Shown one piece after another: positions 44,451 to 53,073 of a stretch of DNA of 64,000 nt (the first letter of the stretch is position 1; each line of letters starts with the position of its first letter). Below the pieces are notes generated by a model. That model ran no database searches. It worked only from the letters and a program-made list of their open reading frames with translations, and was not told the DNA's origin. The position numbers and the translations under genes were made by a program. The stretch comes from a candidate division CSSED10-310 bacterium (GTDB lineage Bacteria; CSSED10-310; JAFGJC01): assembly GCA_016927905.1 (NCBI GenBank), contig JAFGLW010000031.1, positions 154,836 through 218,835 of the forward strand, given 5' to 3'.

Positions 44451-46370
44451 ATGTCGAACTCACTTACGGGCGGAACGGTCAAATCGAGCGGTATTTCCAT
44501 GATGTCTGCTGTAATCCTGCTGTGCCTGACCGGTGCAGTCTCCTGTATCCACACCCTTAACAGCGAATTCGTATCGGATGATTTCGTGCTGGCCGATATG
44601 AGCAGGACGGTCGACATATCGAAGCTTTTCACCGCAAACTGGCTGGGCGAGCACCGCGCCGGAGGGTTCTACCGCCCGATAACGGCGCTTTTCTGGAAAG
44701 CGGATCGAATGATGCACGGTGATCATCCTTCCGGATATCATCTGACCAATTGCCTGCTTCACCTGGGCGTGATCCTGCTGATTTCACGCCTGATTTACCG
44801 TGTCCAGGAAAACGGCTGGATCGCCTTGTCGGCCGGGATCCTGTTTGCGCTGCATCCCGTGCACAGTGAAGCTGTGGCCTGGATATCCGGTCGAACCTCC
44901 CTGGTTGCGGCGTTTTTTTACCTTTTAAGCCTGAACCTGGTCCTGCCGGTATTCCGGAGAGATAGAGCCGGAAACTGGTATGCATGGGGAGCTTTGGCGG
45001 CCGGTTTCCTGGCGATGTTGTCCAAGGAAATCGCCTGCACCCTGCCTTTCATGGTCATCGCCGTCGATTGCCTGACCCGGACCAGATCCGGTTCTACCCG
45101 CCCGACCGGATGGATGCACATTTCGTTTTTCAGCGTGCTCACTCTCTGTCTTTTTCTAAGATGGTCCGCACTGGGCACCGTGCTCGGCGGATACGGCGTT
45201 GACAAGCATCTTCGATTGGACGGAATGATTCTGAGCTATCTTCAGCATTACTTCAACTGGCTGATCGTACCGTTCGGAATCGGTGTCCAGCGGGGAAGCC
45301 GGGCATGGGATTCACTTTTAACCGGATTTCTGATTCTATCGATCCTGATTCTGTTTTCCCGGCGTTATCGGGCGGCCGGATGGTGGTTCTGGATATCCGT
45401 TCTCCCAGTATTGAACATCTGCCGCCCGCAATACCTGTACCTGCCATCCGCCGGATACGTGTGGGCGCTGACCCTGCTGGTCTGGGGCGCGGAATTCAAA
45501 TCGAAACCGGCACTGGAAAAAATGGCGCGTTTCCTCATGTTCCTGATCCTGGCGGTCCCAATGGCCTTCGCAACGGTGGACGCCAACCGTCAATGGCAAT
45601 TGACCGGCTGGATCGGCAGCGGTGTGCGGGATATTCTCCTGAAAACCCATCCCGAACCGGGCGGATCAGCTCGATTCGTTTTCGTGAATCCGCCAATCAA
45701 TACCCAGATACCGATCGGGCTGTTCCAGAATGGTTTGACCGAGGCACTCCGTCTCTGGTACAAGGAACCCGGGCTGAGGGGTATCAAAGTTCATCGCATT
45801 GAAGATGTTTCCCGATCGAAAGACGATATCGTGATTTTCTTTGATGGCGGAAAAATTCACGATCTGTCGAACCGTCCAATCCCGTTCACGGGAGAAACAA
45901 CCTTGACGGATGTGGACCGGACGTTCCGGCTGACGCGTTTAAATCCCGGCAAGATCATCTCCGGCATCGGAAACCCGGTCCATGGAATCACGGTATACAG
46001 CCAGTTGAGCAACGCGGCCTGGATACCGGATGGAACGAATGTTGCCCGGCTGAATGCAATCATGGAAACCGGTGATGAAATCGTGGAAACACTCCGCGCC
46101 GGCGATCACACTTCGGAATGGGCCATCGATCGGGCGGACCTGTCCGGCAAAACCGCTCACCGGCGGGCTCCGATTGCTTACACGATCCTACAGGGAACAC
46201 CGGGTAAACCCCCGGTCCTGAATCACACTTACCGTTCCCATTTCTTTTGGGAAACCCGGCATGCCTTGAAGGAGTTGCGATTGAGTTTCCTGATACAGGA
46301 ATCCGGACCGAACGGCGAACTTCCGGAACTGGAAATTCGATCGGTCAGGGGAATCGTCAACTTGGAATGA
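44451..46370 (+). CDS. TMTC-like polytopic glycosyltransferase (GT-C)
   Basis: This 639-residue membrane protein has the acidic loop FVSDDFVL (residues 40-47) followed by FYRPITALFWKADRMMHG and the helix-loop FALHPVHSEAVAWISGRTSL near 140-160. These are hallmarks of TMTC-type/DUF1736 O-mannosyltransferase-like proteins. SKEIACTLPFMV near 192 is also typical. About nine to ten membrane helices are followed by a long C-terminal soluble domain (about 390-639) in place of the TPRs usual in eukaryotic TMTCs. No ribosome site is visible before ATG 44451. The next gene overlaps by 4 bases, which starts an operon with radical SAM enzymes. Confidence 0.75.
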   Translation: MSNSLTGGTVKSSGISMMSAVILLCLTGAVSCIHTLNSEFVSDDFVLADMSRTVDISKLFTANWLGEHRAGGFYRPITALFWKADRMMHGDHPSGYHLTNCLLHLGVILLISRLIYRVQENGWIALSAGILFALHPVHSEAVAWISGRTSLVAAFFYLLSLNLVLPVFRRDRAGNWYAWGALAAGFLAMLSKEIACTLPFMVIAVDCLTRTRSGSTRPTGWMHISFFSVLTLCLFLRWSALGTVLGGYGVDKHLRLDGMILSYLQHYFNWLIVPFGIGVQRGSRAWDSLLTGFLILSILILFSRRYRAAGWWFWISVLPVLNICRPQYLYLPSAGYVWALTLLVWGAEFKSKPALEKMARFLMFLILAVPMAFATVDANRQWQLTGWIGSGVRDILLKTHPEPGGSARFVFVNPPINTQIPIGLFQNGLTEALRLWYKEPGLRGIKVHRIEDVSRSKDDIVIFFDGGKIHDLSNRPIPFTGETTLTDVDRTFRLTRLNPGKIISGIGNPVHGITVYSQLSNAAWIPDGTNVARLNAIMETGDEIVETLRAGDHTSEWAIDRADLSGKTAHRRAPIAYTILQGTPGKPPVLNHTYRSHFFWETRHALKELRLSFLIQESGPNGELPELEIRSVRGIVNLE

Positions 46371-47797
46371 AACGGAAAATTCTGCTCATCCTGCCCTATT
46401 TTTCCGAGAAACGGCATTACGGAAGCATGTCGAAGGTAGCGCCGTCCCTGCTGCCGGTCAGCCTGGTTTATCTCGCCGGCTACCTGGAACGGCAGAATTT
46501 CGATGTGCGGATATTCGACGGCCAGGTGGAACCGATGAACCAAACCACCATCCGCCGGACGTTGACCGAATTTCAACCGGACATGGTGGGAATCACCTGC
46601 ATGACTCCGATGGTGCCTGAAACCCACATGGTAGCGGAAGCCGTCAAAGAGTTCGATCCGGAGCTGTGCGTGGTGGTTGGAGGAATCCATCCGACGGTAC
46701 TGCCGGATGATATCATTGCCGATCCCCATATCGACGTGGTGGTGCGGGGAGAAGGTGAAATATCGTTTCACGAGCTGATTCTGGCATACGGCGACGGGGA
46801 TCTGCATTCCGTGCCGGGCATTACATTCCGCGAGAACGGCGGGATCGTGCATACGCCTCTGCCGACACTGGTCGAGGATCTGGATTCCCTTCCAATGCCG
46901 GCGCGGCACCTGGTCAAATACGACGGCTATCATCAGGTTCCGGATGCGGTGTTTGCCGAACCGTTGCGCGAAATCCTGACTTCCCGGGGATGTCCGTTCC
47001 GGTGCATCTTCTGCAGCGCCCGGCTGGTTTCTGGTTTCAAATACCGGTACCACTCCCCGGAACGCGTGCTGGAGGAAGTCGATCTGCTGGTCACAAAATA
47101 CCGGGCGCGCCAGATCGCCGTCCTGGATGACAATTTCGTTGTCGACCGGCAGCGTACACTGGATATCTGCGAAGGACTGATGAAACGCGGATACCATCGA
47201 AAACTGGTCTGGACAACCGCCGCCCGGGCCGATCAGGTTGACTGCGAGTTACTGAAAATGATGAAACAGGCGGGATTCGCACTGGTGTCATTCGGCGTGG
47301 AGACCGGTGTCCCGCGATTGATGAAACTGATCGAAAAGGGCGAGACCCTGGAGCGGATCGCCCGGGCTGTGGAGGATGCGCATCGCGCCGGGTTGAAAGT
47401 TCGGGGAACCCTGATCCTGGGTCTGCCGACGGAAACGATCCAGGACAGCCGCACCACCATCGAATGGGCGAAAAAATTGAAGCTGGATTTCGCCAAGTTT
47501 TCGCTGGCCACGCCGTATCCCGGCACTGTGCTGTTCGACCTGGCAATCAAACAGGGAATGGCGGTCACGGACTGGTCTCACTTCTCGTCCATGTCCGGAT
47601 TTGCCGACTACGACCCGGTTTACGTTCCGGAGGGACGGGACGGAAGAGAACTGGCCGCATTGCAGAAAACCGCCATGAAAGAATTCTACATGCGCCCGAA
47701 ACAGATCCTGAATCTTCTGGGCAATATCACTTCGATCAATGATGTCAGAATGATCTATTACGGAGCAAAATCCGTTATATGGAAAAGCGGAAGATGA
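46367..47797 (+). CDS. B12-binding-domain radical SAM protein
   Basis: This 476-residue enzyme has an N-terminal cobalamin-binding Rossmann-like domain (about 1-140; IRRTLTEFQPDMVGITCMTP, VVGGIHPTVLPDD). A radical SAM barrel follows with SRGCPFRCIFCSA (CxxxCxxC) near 205-217, LDDNFVVD, FGVETG and TLILGLPTET. Such proteins often perform methylations or ring rearrangements on lipids, sugars or peptides. The start is ATG 46367, overlapping the stop of the glycosyltransferase gene; a longer open frame from 46247 would overlap it by more than 100 bases. The 3' end overlaps the next radical SAM gene. Confidence 0.85.
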   Translation: MKRKILLILPYFSEKRHYGSMSKVAPSLLPVSLVYLAGYLERQNFDVRIFDGQVEPMNQTTIRRTLTEFQPDMVGITCMTPMVPETHMVAEAVKEFDPELCVVVGGIHPTVLPDDIIADPHIDVVVRGEGEISFHELILAYGDGDLHSVPGITFRENGGIVHTPLPTLVEDLDSLPMPARHLVKYDGYHQVPDAVFAEPLREILTSRGCPFRCIFCSARLVSGFKYRYHSPERVLEEVDLLVTKYRARQIAVLDDNFVVDRQRTLDICEGLMKRGYHRKLVWTTAARADQVDCELLKMMKQAGFALVSFGVETGVPRLMKLIEKGETLERIARAVEDAHRAGLKVRGTLILGLPTETIQDSRTTIEWAKKLKLDFAKFSLATPYPGTVLFDLAIKQGMAVTDWSHFSSMSGFADYDPVYVPEGRDGRELAALQKTAMKEFYMRPKQILNLLGNITSINDVRMIYYGAKSVIWKSGR

Positions 47798-48885
47798 TCT
47801 CCATACCGACTCTCTACAATTTCCTGACCGATCTGCACGCGATTGTCCCCAGAGCACTGGGAAACGGGTATGCCCTGCCGCCGCTCCGGGTCGGATGTGT
47901 TCTGACCCACCGCTGCAACCTGAGGTGTTCGATGTGTTTCGTGTGGAAACGGGGAACCGATAATCTCCGGCAGAACGAATTGACAACCGTCGAATGGATG
48001 GAAATCTTCAATCAAATACCCGGATTTTCCATTATTACCTTCACCGGAGGTGAGCCGCTGATCCGGAAAGACCTTCCCCGGCTTCTCCAGACCGCCTGCC
48101 GGACCCACCGGGTTCACCTGGTAACCAACGGAACCCTTTTTACCGACGATCTGATCGAACAGGCGGTCGATCTGGCGCCATCCAGGCTGTCTGGCAAGGG
48201 TCTGTTGTCCGTGGGCATATCGTTGGAAGGATCGGCCGATATTCACAACACGATGGTGGGCGTGCCCAACGCTTTCCAGAAAACCACTGAAGCCATCCGG
48301 AGGCTGGCCCAGACAAAACGGGAACGCCGACAGAAATACCCGCTTCTCGATCTGAAGATCGTGATATGCAGGGAAAACCTCCATTCCCTGACCGAATTGT
48401 ACGATCTTGCCGATGACCTGGGTATGGACATCATCTCCTACCAGCAATGTTCCACCCAGGAATCCTCATACGGAATCGACGACGCCGATCCGGAAGCCTT
48501 GAAACGGCTGCCGCCCCCGGTGGATACAGTAGATCGAACCGAACTGACGGGTGTTCTGACCGAATTGAAATCAAAAGCCCGGAAGGGCAGAACCGCCCTG
48601 CGGTTCAATCCCGACATGCCGTTTGAAACCTTCGCCGACCGATATGAAAACCGGTTCCCGTTAAAAGATTTCACTTGTTACGCCGCTTGGAGTATCATGC
48701 ATGTCGGGCCGTACGGCACGGTGTACCCCTGCTTCTCGCTTCCCATGGGCAATTTGAAGGGGGAGCGTTTGGGGCGGATATGGAACGGCGACCGGTACCG
48801 GGCGTTCCGCAGACGGCTTAAATCCTCGCGGATATTCCCCGGATGTGTCGGTTGTTGCGTGATGAAGAAGAAATCAACGTTTTGA
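47779..48885 (+). CDS. Radical SAM protein with SPASM-like C-terminus
   Basis: This protein of about 368 residues has the cluster motif THRCNLRCSMC near residues 43-53, followed by TGGEPL, VTNGT and GISLEGSADIHN, the standard order of the MoaA/PqqE-like group. The C-terminal part has FTCYAAWSIMHVGPYGTVYP and CFSLPMGNLKGERLGRIW, with cysteines up to CVGCC at the end, which is a SPASM-type auxiliary-cluster region. The ATG at 47779 overlaps the upstream stop by 19 bases; ATG 47794, which forms an ATGA overlap, is equally possible. It is the second of three radical SAM genes in one operon. Confidence 0.85.
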   Translation: MEKRKMISIPTLYNFLTDLHAIVPRALGNGYALPPLRVGCVLTHRCNLRCSMCFVWKRGTDNLRQNELTTVEWMEIFNQIPGFSIITFTGGEPLIRKDLPRLLQTACRTHRVHLVTNGTLFTDDLIEQAVDLAPSRLSGKGLLSVGISLEGSADIHNTMVGVPNAFQKTTEAIRRLAQTKRERRQKYPLLDLKIVICRENLHSLTELYDLADDLGMDIISYQQCSTQESSYGIDDADPEALKRLPPPVDTVDRTELTGVLTELKSKARKGRTALRFNPDMPFETFADRYENRFPLKDFTCYAAWSIMHVGPYGTVYPCFSLPMGNLKGERLGRIWNGDRYRAFRRRLKSSRIFPGCVGCCVMKKKSTF

Positions 48886-48909
48886 GCTGTCCGAGAGGAG
48901 ATTTGACCG

Positions 48910-49515
48910 ATGGGATGGGAACGGTTTGAAGACATACAGGCCTGGCAGAAGGCCAAAACGCTGACCGGCGAAATATACAAACTCACCACCAACGCCGATC
49001 CGCTCCGAACGGAACCGCGTTTGGTCGAACACCTTCAAAACGCATCTCTCGGTATCATGTCCCATATCGCCCGTGGATTCGCGCCGGGTGAACCGCGACG
49101 GTTTGTCGACGCCCTCGGAACAGCACTCTCCTGCGCCGCCGAGCTTCAATCCCTGCTATATGTCTGTGCGGACCTGGAAAAGATGGACCGTCGTGTCTTC
49201 GACCGTCTGACCCATTTGAACCGCAACTGCACCCAGCTGATCCACGAATTGCTGGCACTCGTGAAAAAATCCTCGGAGGGAGAGATCCCGGAGACGGAAA
49301 CTGCAGAAGGGATGGAAACGGGTTCTGCTTTGAATACTTACGGGCCGCTGTCACCCAAAGACACGCCCACCCGGCGTTCCCGGGCCTACCCCAAGACCAG
49401 GGACAAGAATCAGAAAAAAGATATGGGAGATTACGAGCGTCCGGACATGACCGGTCCCTATGACAACGACGACCTGCTCAATCCGCCGGAGTGGAAACAG
49501 CATTACACTAAATGA
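48910..49515 (+). CDS. Four-helix-bundle protein (23S rRNA intervening-sequence protein family) with C-terminal extension
   Basis: This 201-residue protein has the family start WERFEDIQAWQKAKTLTGEI and YKLTT, then helices with LQNASLGIMSHIARGFAPGE, as in the small four-helix-bundle proteins first seen in rRNA intervening sequences. The bundle covers about residues 1-120. The remaining 80 residues are a low-complexity, charged tail (TKDKNQKKDMGDYERPD-like), which is unusual. It lies between two radical SAM genes: 24 bases after the first, and overlapping the second by 4 bases (ATGA at 49512-49515). It may be an adaptor for the radical SAM enzymes; the molecular role of this family is not well defined. 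Confidence 0.75.
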   Translation: MGWERFEDIQAWQKAKTLTGEIYKLTTNADPLRTEPRLVEHLQNASLGIMSHIARGFAPGEPRRFVDALGTALSCAAELQSLLYVCADLEKMDRRVFDRLTHLNRNCTQLIHELLALVKKSSEGEIPETETAEGMETGSALNTYGPLSPKDTPTRRSRAYPKTRDKNQKKDMGDYERPDMTGPYDNDDLLNPPEWKQHYTK

Positions 49516-50561
49516 GTTTCAAAGCACTTCGAAAAAGAAATTTCCGACAACTCCTGAACATATTCAGAACCCGGTACGGCCGGTTTACCGAAGCAAATTG
49601 CCGGCACGATCCCTCGGATATCATGGTGTTCATCACCACCCGGTGCAATCTGACCTGTTACACCTGCCCGTTTACGCGGCCTTCACCCTATTCACCGCCG
49701 GCCGGCATACCCGATATCACGCTGGAGTTTTTCACTTCGGTGCTGGATAGATACCGTCGGGCTTCTGTCGTGGGACTGGTGGGCGGTGAACCGCTGCTCC
49801 ACCCGGATCTTCCGGCGATGATCCGGATCGCCGCCGGTCGCAAAATGAGCGTGAATGTCTCGACCAATGGAACGCTCCTGGACGAAACACGGAGCAGGGA
49901 ACTGCTGGACACACCGCTGGGTTTCCTCAATATCTCCCTGGATGCGCCTGATGAAGCGGAATACCGTCGCATTCGCGGCGGATCGCCGGAGCTGTACCGG
50001 AATATCCTGGCCAACGCCGAACGGTTCAGCGAAATGAAAAACCGGTCAGGTTCAGGAATCTCGTTATGGCTGAGTTTCGTGACCGGCAGGTCCAATGTTG
50101 ACCGGATACCGGATTTCGTGAACCTGGCCCGGAACATCGGAGCGGACAGGGTGTTCTGCCAGAATACCCTGACTTACAAGACCTCTGATTTAACGACAGG
50201 ACAGGATTCTCTCCACGATACACCCGAAATCCGCAACCTGCTCGCCGGGCTGGATATTCCCAAAGACATCCCCGTCGTCCTGCCGCCGCTGGTGCCGGTC
50301 GATGCGGACTGCAAATGCGTCCACTGCAAACACCCCTTCACCATGCTCTCTTTGGACGGCGCCGGGAACCTGTCACCCTGCTGCGTAATCCCGCCCCATC
50401 CCCGGTATGGAAACATATCCGGCGATCTGAACACATGGAGATCCGGTAAGGAGCTGTCGGACATCCGCCGGAGTATGATCTGCGAAAGCGACGCGTTCGA
50501 TGAAATCTGCCTGGACTGCTGGGAACGGTTTTCCATGGGCCGCCCCCATGAAAATCACTAG
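49512..50561 (+). CDS. Radical SAM/SPASM-type protein
   Basis: This 349-residue protein has the cluster motif TTRCNLTCYTC near residues 39-49, then GLVGGEPLLHPDL, VSTNGTLL and FLNISLDAPDEAEYRRIRGG. The C-terminal region has CKCVHCKHPF and LSPCCVIPPHPRYGN, with later cysteines (CLDCWERF), consistent with a SPASM-like auxiliary-cluster domain. It overlaps the four-helix-bundle gene by 4 bases and is the last gene of the operon; its 3' end overlaps the convergent four-helix-bundle gene at 50558 by 4 bases. The substrate is unknown; peptide or glycan modification is plausible. Confidence 0.85.
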   Translation: MSFKALRKRNFRQLLNIFRTRYGRFTEANCRHDPSDIMVFITTRCNLTCYTCPFTRPSPYSPPAGIPDITLEFFTSVLDRYRRASVVGLVGGEPLLHPDLPAMIRIAAGRKMSVNVSTNGTLLDETRSRELLDTPLGFLNISLDAPDEAEYRRIRGGSPELYRNILANAERFSEMKNRSGSGISLWLSFVTGRSNVDRIPDFVNLARNIGADRVFCQNTLTYKTSDLTTGQDSLHDTPEIRNLLAGLDIPKDIPVVLPPLVPVDADCKCVHCKHPFTMLSLDGAGNLSPCCVIPPHPRYGNISGDLNTWRSGKELSDIRRSMICESDAFDEICLDCWERFSMGRPHENH

Positions 50562-50992
50562 GACCGGAGATTCGCTTCCAGGGTTTCAATGAGCCGGTGC
50601 AGCTCGACGATCAGTACATCCACCCTGCGTTTTGCCTCATGCGGAACGATCTGCATCTGAGCGGCCAGGATCAATTGGGTGTCGATCGCGGCGAGTGCGC
50701 ATTTGGCCCGGGACAACATGTATGAAAAGTGCGCCGGCCCGCCTGCGGACTGCCCCTGGGCGATTGCCGTAGGGACATCCAGGGCAGCCTGCCTCAGTTC
50801 CCCGGAAAAGGCGCTTTCCATCCCGGTGCCGGCAGTGTCTGTTATCCGGTAAATCACCCGGACCAGTTCCATCCCCCGCTGCCAGGCGGTCAGATCGCGG
50901 TAACCGCCCAGATCCGACCGGAGATCGCTCACGCCGAGAGAATTGGGCCAAACATGTTTCATCTGCCGGTGCGGTTTCAAGCCCAGCGCCAT
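50558..50992 (-). CDS. Four-helix-bundle protein (second copy), downstream of dinB
   Basis: This protein of about 144 residues has GGYRDLTAWQRGMELVRVIY, then LRQAALDVPTAIAQGQSAGG, the core of the four-helix-bundle/S23-like family. It resembles the gene at 48910 only at this family level. The ATG at 50992 overlaps the dinB stop by 16 bases, so it is co-transcribed with lexA and dinB; a start at 50962 is also possible. Family members usually lie in rRNA intervening sequences or near mobile elements, so its place in an SOS unit is notable. Its 3' end overlaps the convergent radical SAM gene by 4 bases. Confidence 0.7.
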   Translation of the reverse strand: MALGLKPHRQMKHVWPNSLGVSDLRSDLGGYRDLTAWQRGMELVRVIYRITDTAGTGMESAFSGELRQAALDVPTAIAQGQSAGGPAHFSYMLSRAKCALAAIDTQLILAAQMQIVPHEAKRRVDVLIVELHRLIETLEANLRS

Positions 50993-52188
50993 GATGTACC
51001 GCCCGAACCGGTCGGGCCTCCGAATTGAACCGCATTACTGCCGAACCGTTCCCTGATTCCGTCAACGGTTTTATAAAAAGAACTCAGCCGGGTATCCTGG
51101 GCACCGAACAGTTTCAGCTGCCGGCAGTCGGAAACCAGGTTTTGAACCGAAACACCCAGCAGCCGGACACCCCGGCCTTCCGGCAGATGGCGTTCGATCA
51201 GGCCCATGGCCACCTCAAACAGCAGCCGGTCGGTGTTGACCGGCTCATCAAGAGATTCAGCTCGCGTCCATGTCTCGAAATCACCGAATCGGATCTTGAC
51301 CGATACCGTCCGGGCGCTCAGTCCCTCACGGCGGATCCGAAACCCGAGCTTCTCCACCAGTCCCCGAATCTCCCGGCGGATCCGCTCGGGCTCCCGGATG
51401 TCCGTGGCGAACGTCCGTTCATGACTCCGGCTGGGCGATTCCGGTCTGCGCCGTTGAACCGAACCAGACGCTCCCCGGGCCACCCGCTGGAGCCTGCCGG
51501 CCCACCTGCCCAGAATATGTTGCAGTTCACCCGCAGGTGTGGCGGCGATATCCCCGATCCGGTACAACCCATACCGGTGAAACCGGGGAAGACTTTTCTG
51601 ACCGACTCCCGGGATCCGCTCGACTTTCAAAGGCGCTAGGAAGGTGCGTTCATTGCCCGGCAGAATCACCGCCAGCCCCGCCGGTTTGGCCAGCTCGGCG
51701 GCGATCTTAGCGGCCGTGCCCGAATTGGCCAGTCCCCCGGAAGCCGGCAACCCCAGTTCCCGGTAGATGGTATTCAGTATCTTATGCGCGATGCCCTGAG
51801 CGGGACCGAACAACTGCTCGCATCCGGTCAGATTGACCCGGGCTTCGTCTATGGACAGCTGAACCACCTCGGGGGAATACCGTCGCAATATTTCGATGAA
51901 CCGCCTGGAATAATCCGAATAGGAGCGGAAATCCCCGTCCAGCCAGACGGCTCCGGGACATAATTGCCGAGCCTGAACCGACGCCATGCCGGAATGGATG
52001 CCGTACTTGCGCGCTTCATAGGAGCAGGTCGAAACCACACCCCGGGGCGGCCGGGCACCCACGATCACCGGTTTCCCGCGCAGTTCCGGCCGCTGCAGCA
52101 GTTCCACCGCGACATAGAATGCATCCATGTCCACATGCAGTACCCTGGGCTCCATTTCGGCCGTTTTGCAGGTTTCAGCAGCGTTCAT
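50977..52188 (-). CDS. dinB: DNA polymerase IV (Y-family)
   Basis: This 403-residue translesion polymerase has VLHVDMDAFYVAVE near residues 18-31 and LSIDEARVNLTG near 115, which supply the catalytic acidic residues. The usual SIDEAFLD is SIDEARVN, so the residues after SIDEA differ from typical DinB. Helix-hairpin-helix (RIPGVGQKSLPRFHRYG) and little-finger regions follow, and QLKLF near the C-terminus fits a sliding-clamp-binding motif. ATG 52188 is preceded by AAGGAGG and a second GGAGG; the frame begins at 52197 without better support. It is 42 bases after lexA on the same strand, a typical SOS arrangement. Confidence 0.9.
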   Translation of the reverse strand: MNAAETCKTAEMEPRVLHVDMDAFYVAVELLQRPELRGKPVIVGARPPRGVVSTCSYEARKYGIHSGMASVQARQLCPGAVWLDGDFRSYSDYSRRFIEILRRYSPEVVQLSIDEARVNLTGCEQLFGPAQGIAHKILNTIYRELGLPASGGLANSGTAAKIAAELAKPAGLAVILPGNERTFLAPLKVERIPGVGQKSLPRFHRYGLYRIGDIAATPAGELQHILGRWAGRLQRVARGASGSVQRRRPESPSRSHERTFATDIREPERIRREIRGLVEKLGFRIRREGLSARTVSVKIRFGDFETWTRAESLDEPVNTDRLLFEVAMGLIERHLPEGRGVRLLGVSVQNLVSDCRQLKLFGAQDTRLSSFYKTVDGIRERFGSNAVQFGGPTGSGGTSWRWA

Positions 52189-52230
52189 AACCTCCAACCT
52201 CCTTCATGCCCGATCCGCTGTCCGGACTTT

Positions 52231-52833
52231 CTAACGATGATATTTCCGGATCAGACCAATCACCACACCCTGTATCTGCAACCGGTCCATGGGGATGTAA
52301 ATCGGATCCATTTCGCTGTTGGACGGCTGGAGACGGGCGACGAGTCCCTCACGGAAAAATCGTTTCACCGTGGCTTCGTCGCCGTCCACCAGAGCGATCA
52401 CAATCTCGCCGTCCCGCGCCTCCGGCCGGGATTCAACGATGATGAAATCCCCCTCGTGAATGCCGTCCTCAATCATGGAATCTCCGGTAACACGGAGCGC
52501 ATAAGTTTCCGACCGGCCGATCATGTCCTCCGGAATGGCCAGAATATCGGGATTCTCCAGGGCGGCGATGGGCTGCCCGGCCGCGATCAACCCCACCAGG
52601 GGGATTTCGATGGAGTTTCCCTGGACCGGGACCAAATCGATGGCGCGGGCGCGGTTCTTGGACCGGCGGATGCATTCGCGCTTTTCCAGCGCCTGGAGAT
52701 GTTTGTGAACGGTGGCCACCGACCGGAGATCGAAATGGCGGCGGATTTCGTCCACGGTGGGCGCGATTCCGTGCCGTCGGAGATAGCTCCGGATGAATGT
52801 GAAAATTTCCTTCTGTTTCTGGGTCAGATTCAT
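52231..52833 (-). CDS. lexA: LexA repressor (SOS response)
   Basis: This 200-residue protein has an N-terminal winged-helix domain (about 1-65; QKEIFTFIRSYLRRHGIAPT, RSVATVHKHLQALEKR) and a C-terminal S24 peptidase domain. The self-cleavage site is Ala85-Gly86 (GLIAAGQP), with Ser119 (TGDSMIEDG) and Lys157 (ATVKRF) as the catalytic pair, almost at E. coli positions (84-85, 119, 156). AAGGAG lies just before ATG 52833. It leads dinB and the four-helix-bundle gene. The upstream region holds repeated GGCGAAAG words that may be its own operator. Confidence 0.95.
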   Translation of the reverse strand: MNLTQKQKEIFTFIRSYLRRHGIAPTVDEIRRHFDLRSVATVHKHLQALEKRECIRRSKNRARAIDLVPVQGNSIEIPLVGLIAAGQPIAALENPDILAIPEDMIGRSETYALRVTGDSMIEDGIHEGDFIIVESRPEARDGEIVIALVDGDEATVKRFFREGLVARLQPSNSEMDPIYIPMDRLQIQGVVIGLIRKYHR

Positions 52834-52847
52834 GGATCTTCTCCTTT

Positions 52848-52892
52848 TTTTCGCCTCTAACTGAAATATAAGGCGAAAGATAGGCGAAAGTC
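52848..52892 (-). promoter_or_regulatory. candidate LexA operator/promoter region upstream of lexA
   Basis: Two direct copies of AGGCGAAAG (52871-52879 and 52882-52890, 11 bases apart) lie just upstream of lexA, and an inverted CGCCT (52852-52856) faces them across the intervening AT-rich 14 bases. On the lexA strand this reads CTTTCGCCTATCTTTCGCCT. The spacing of one helical turn suggests a dimer-binding site, but the motif is not the classical CTGT-N8-ACAG or GAAC-N4-GTTC box. LexA operators differ strongly between phyla, so self-regulation here is an inference. Confidence 0.45.
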
Positions 52893-53073
52893 AACAGAAA
52901 ATTTTCAGGATTATCAGAGCGGGTCCCCGCGCCGGATCCGGCATCGTATTGCGGGATAACTTGATTGATCCGGGTATCAGCCAATATCCCGAGAATTCCG
53001 ATGGGTTTTCGAATTGGATTGGGTATCCCTATAAATGAATAGAAGAATAATGGGTTGTCTGTCCCGGGAATAG

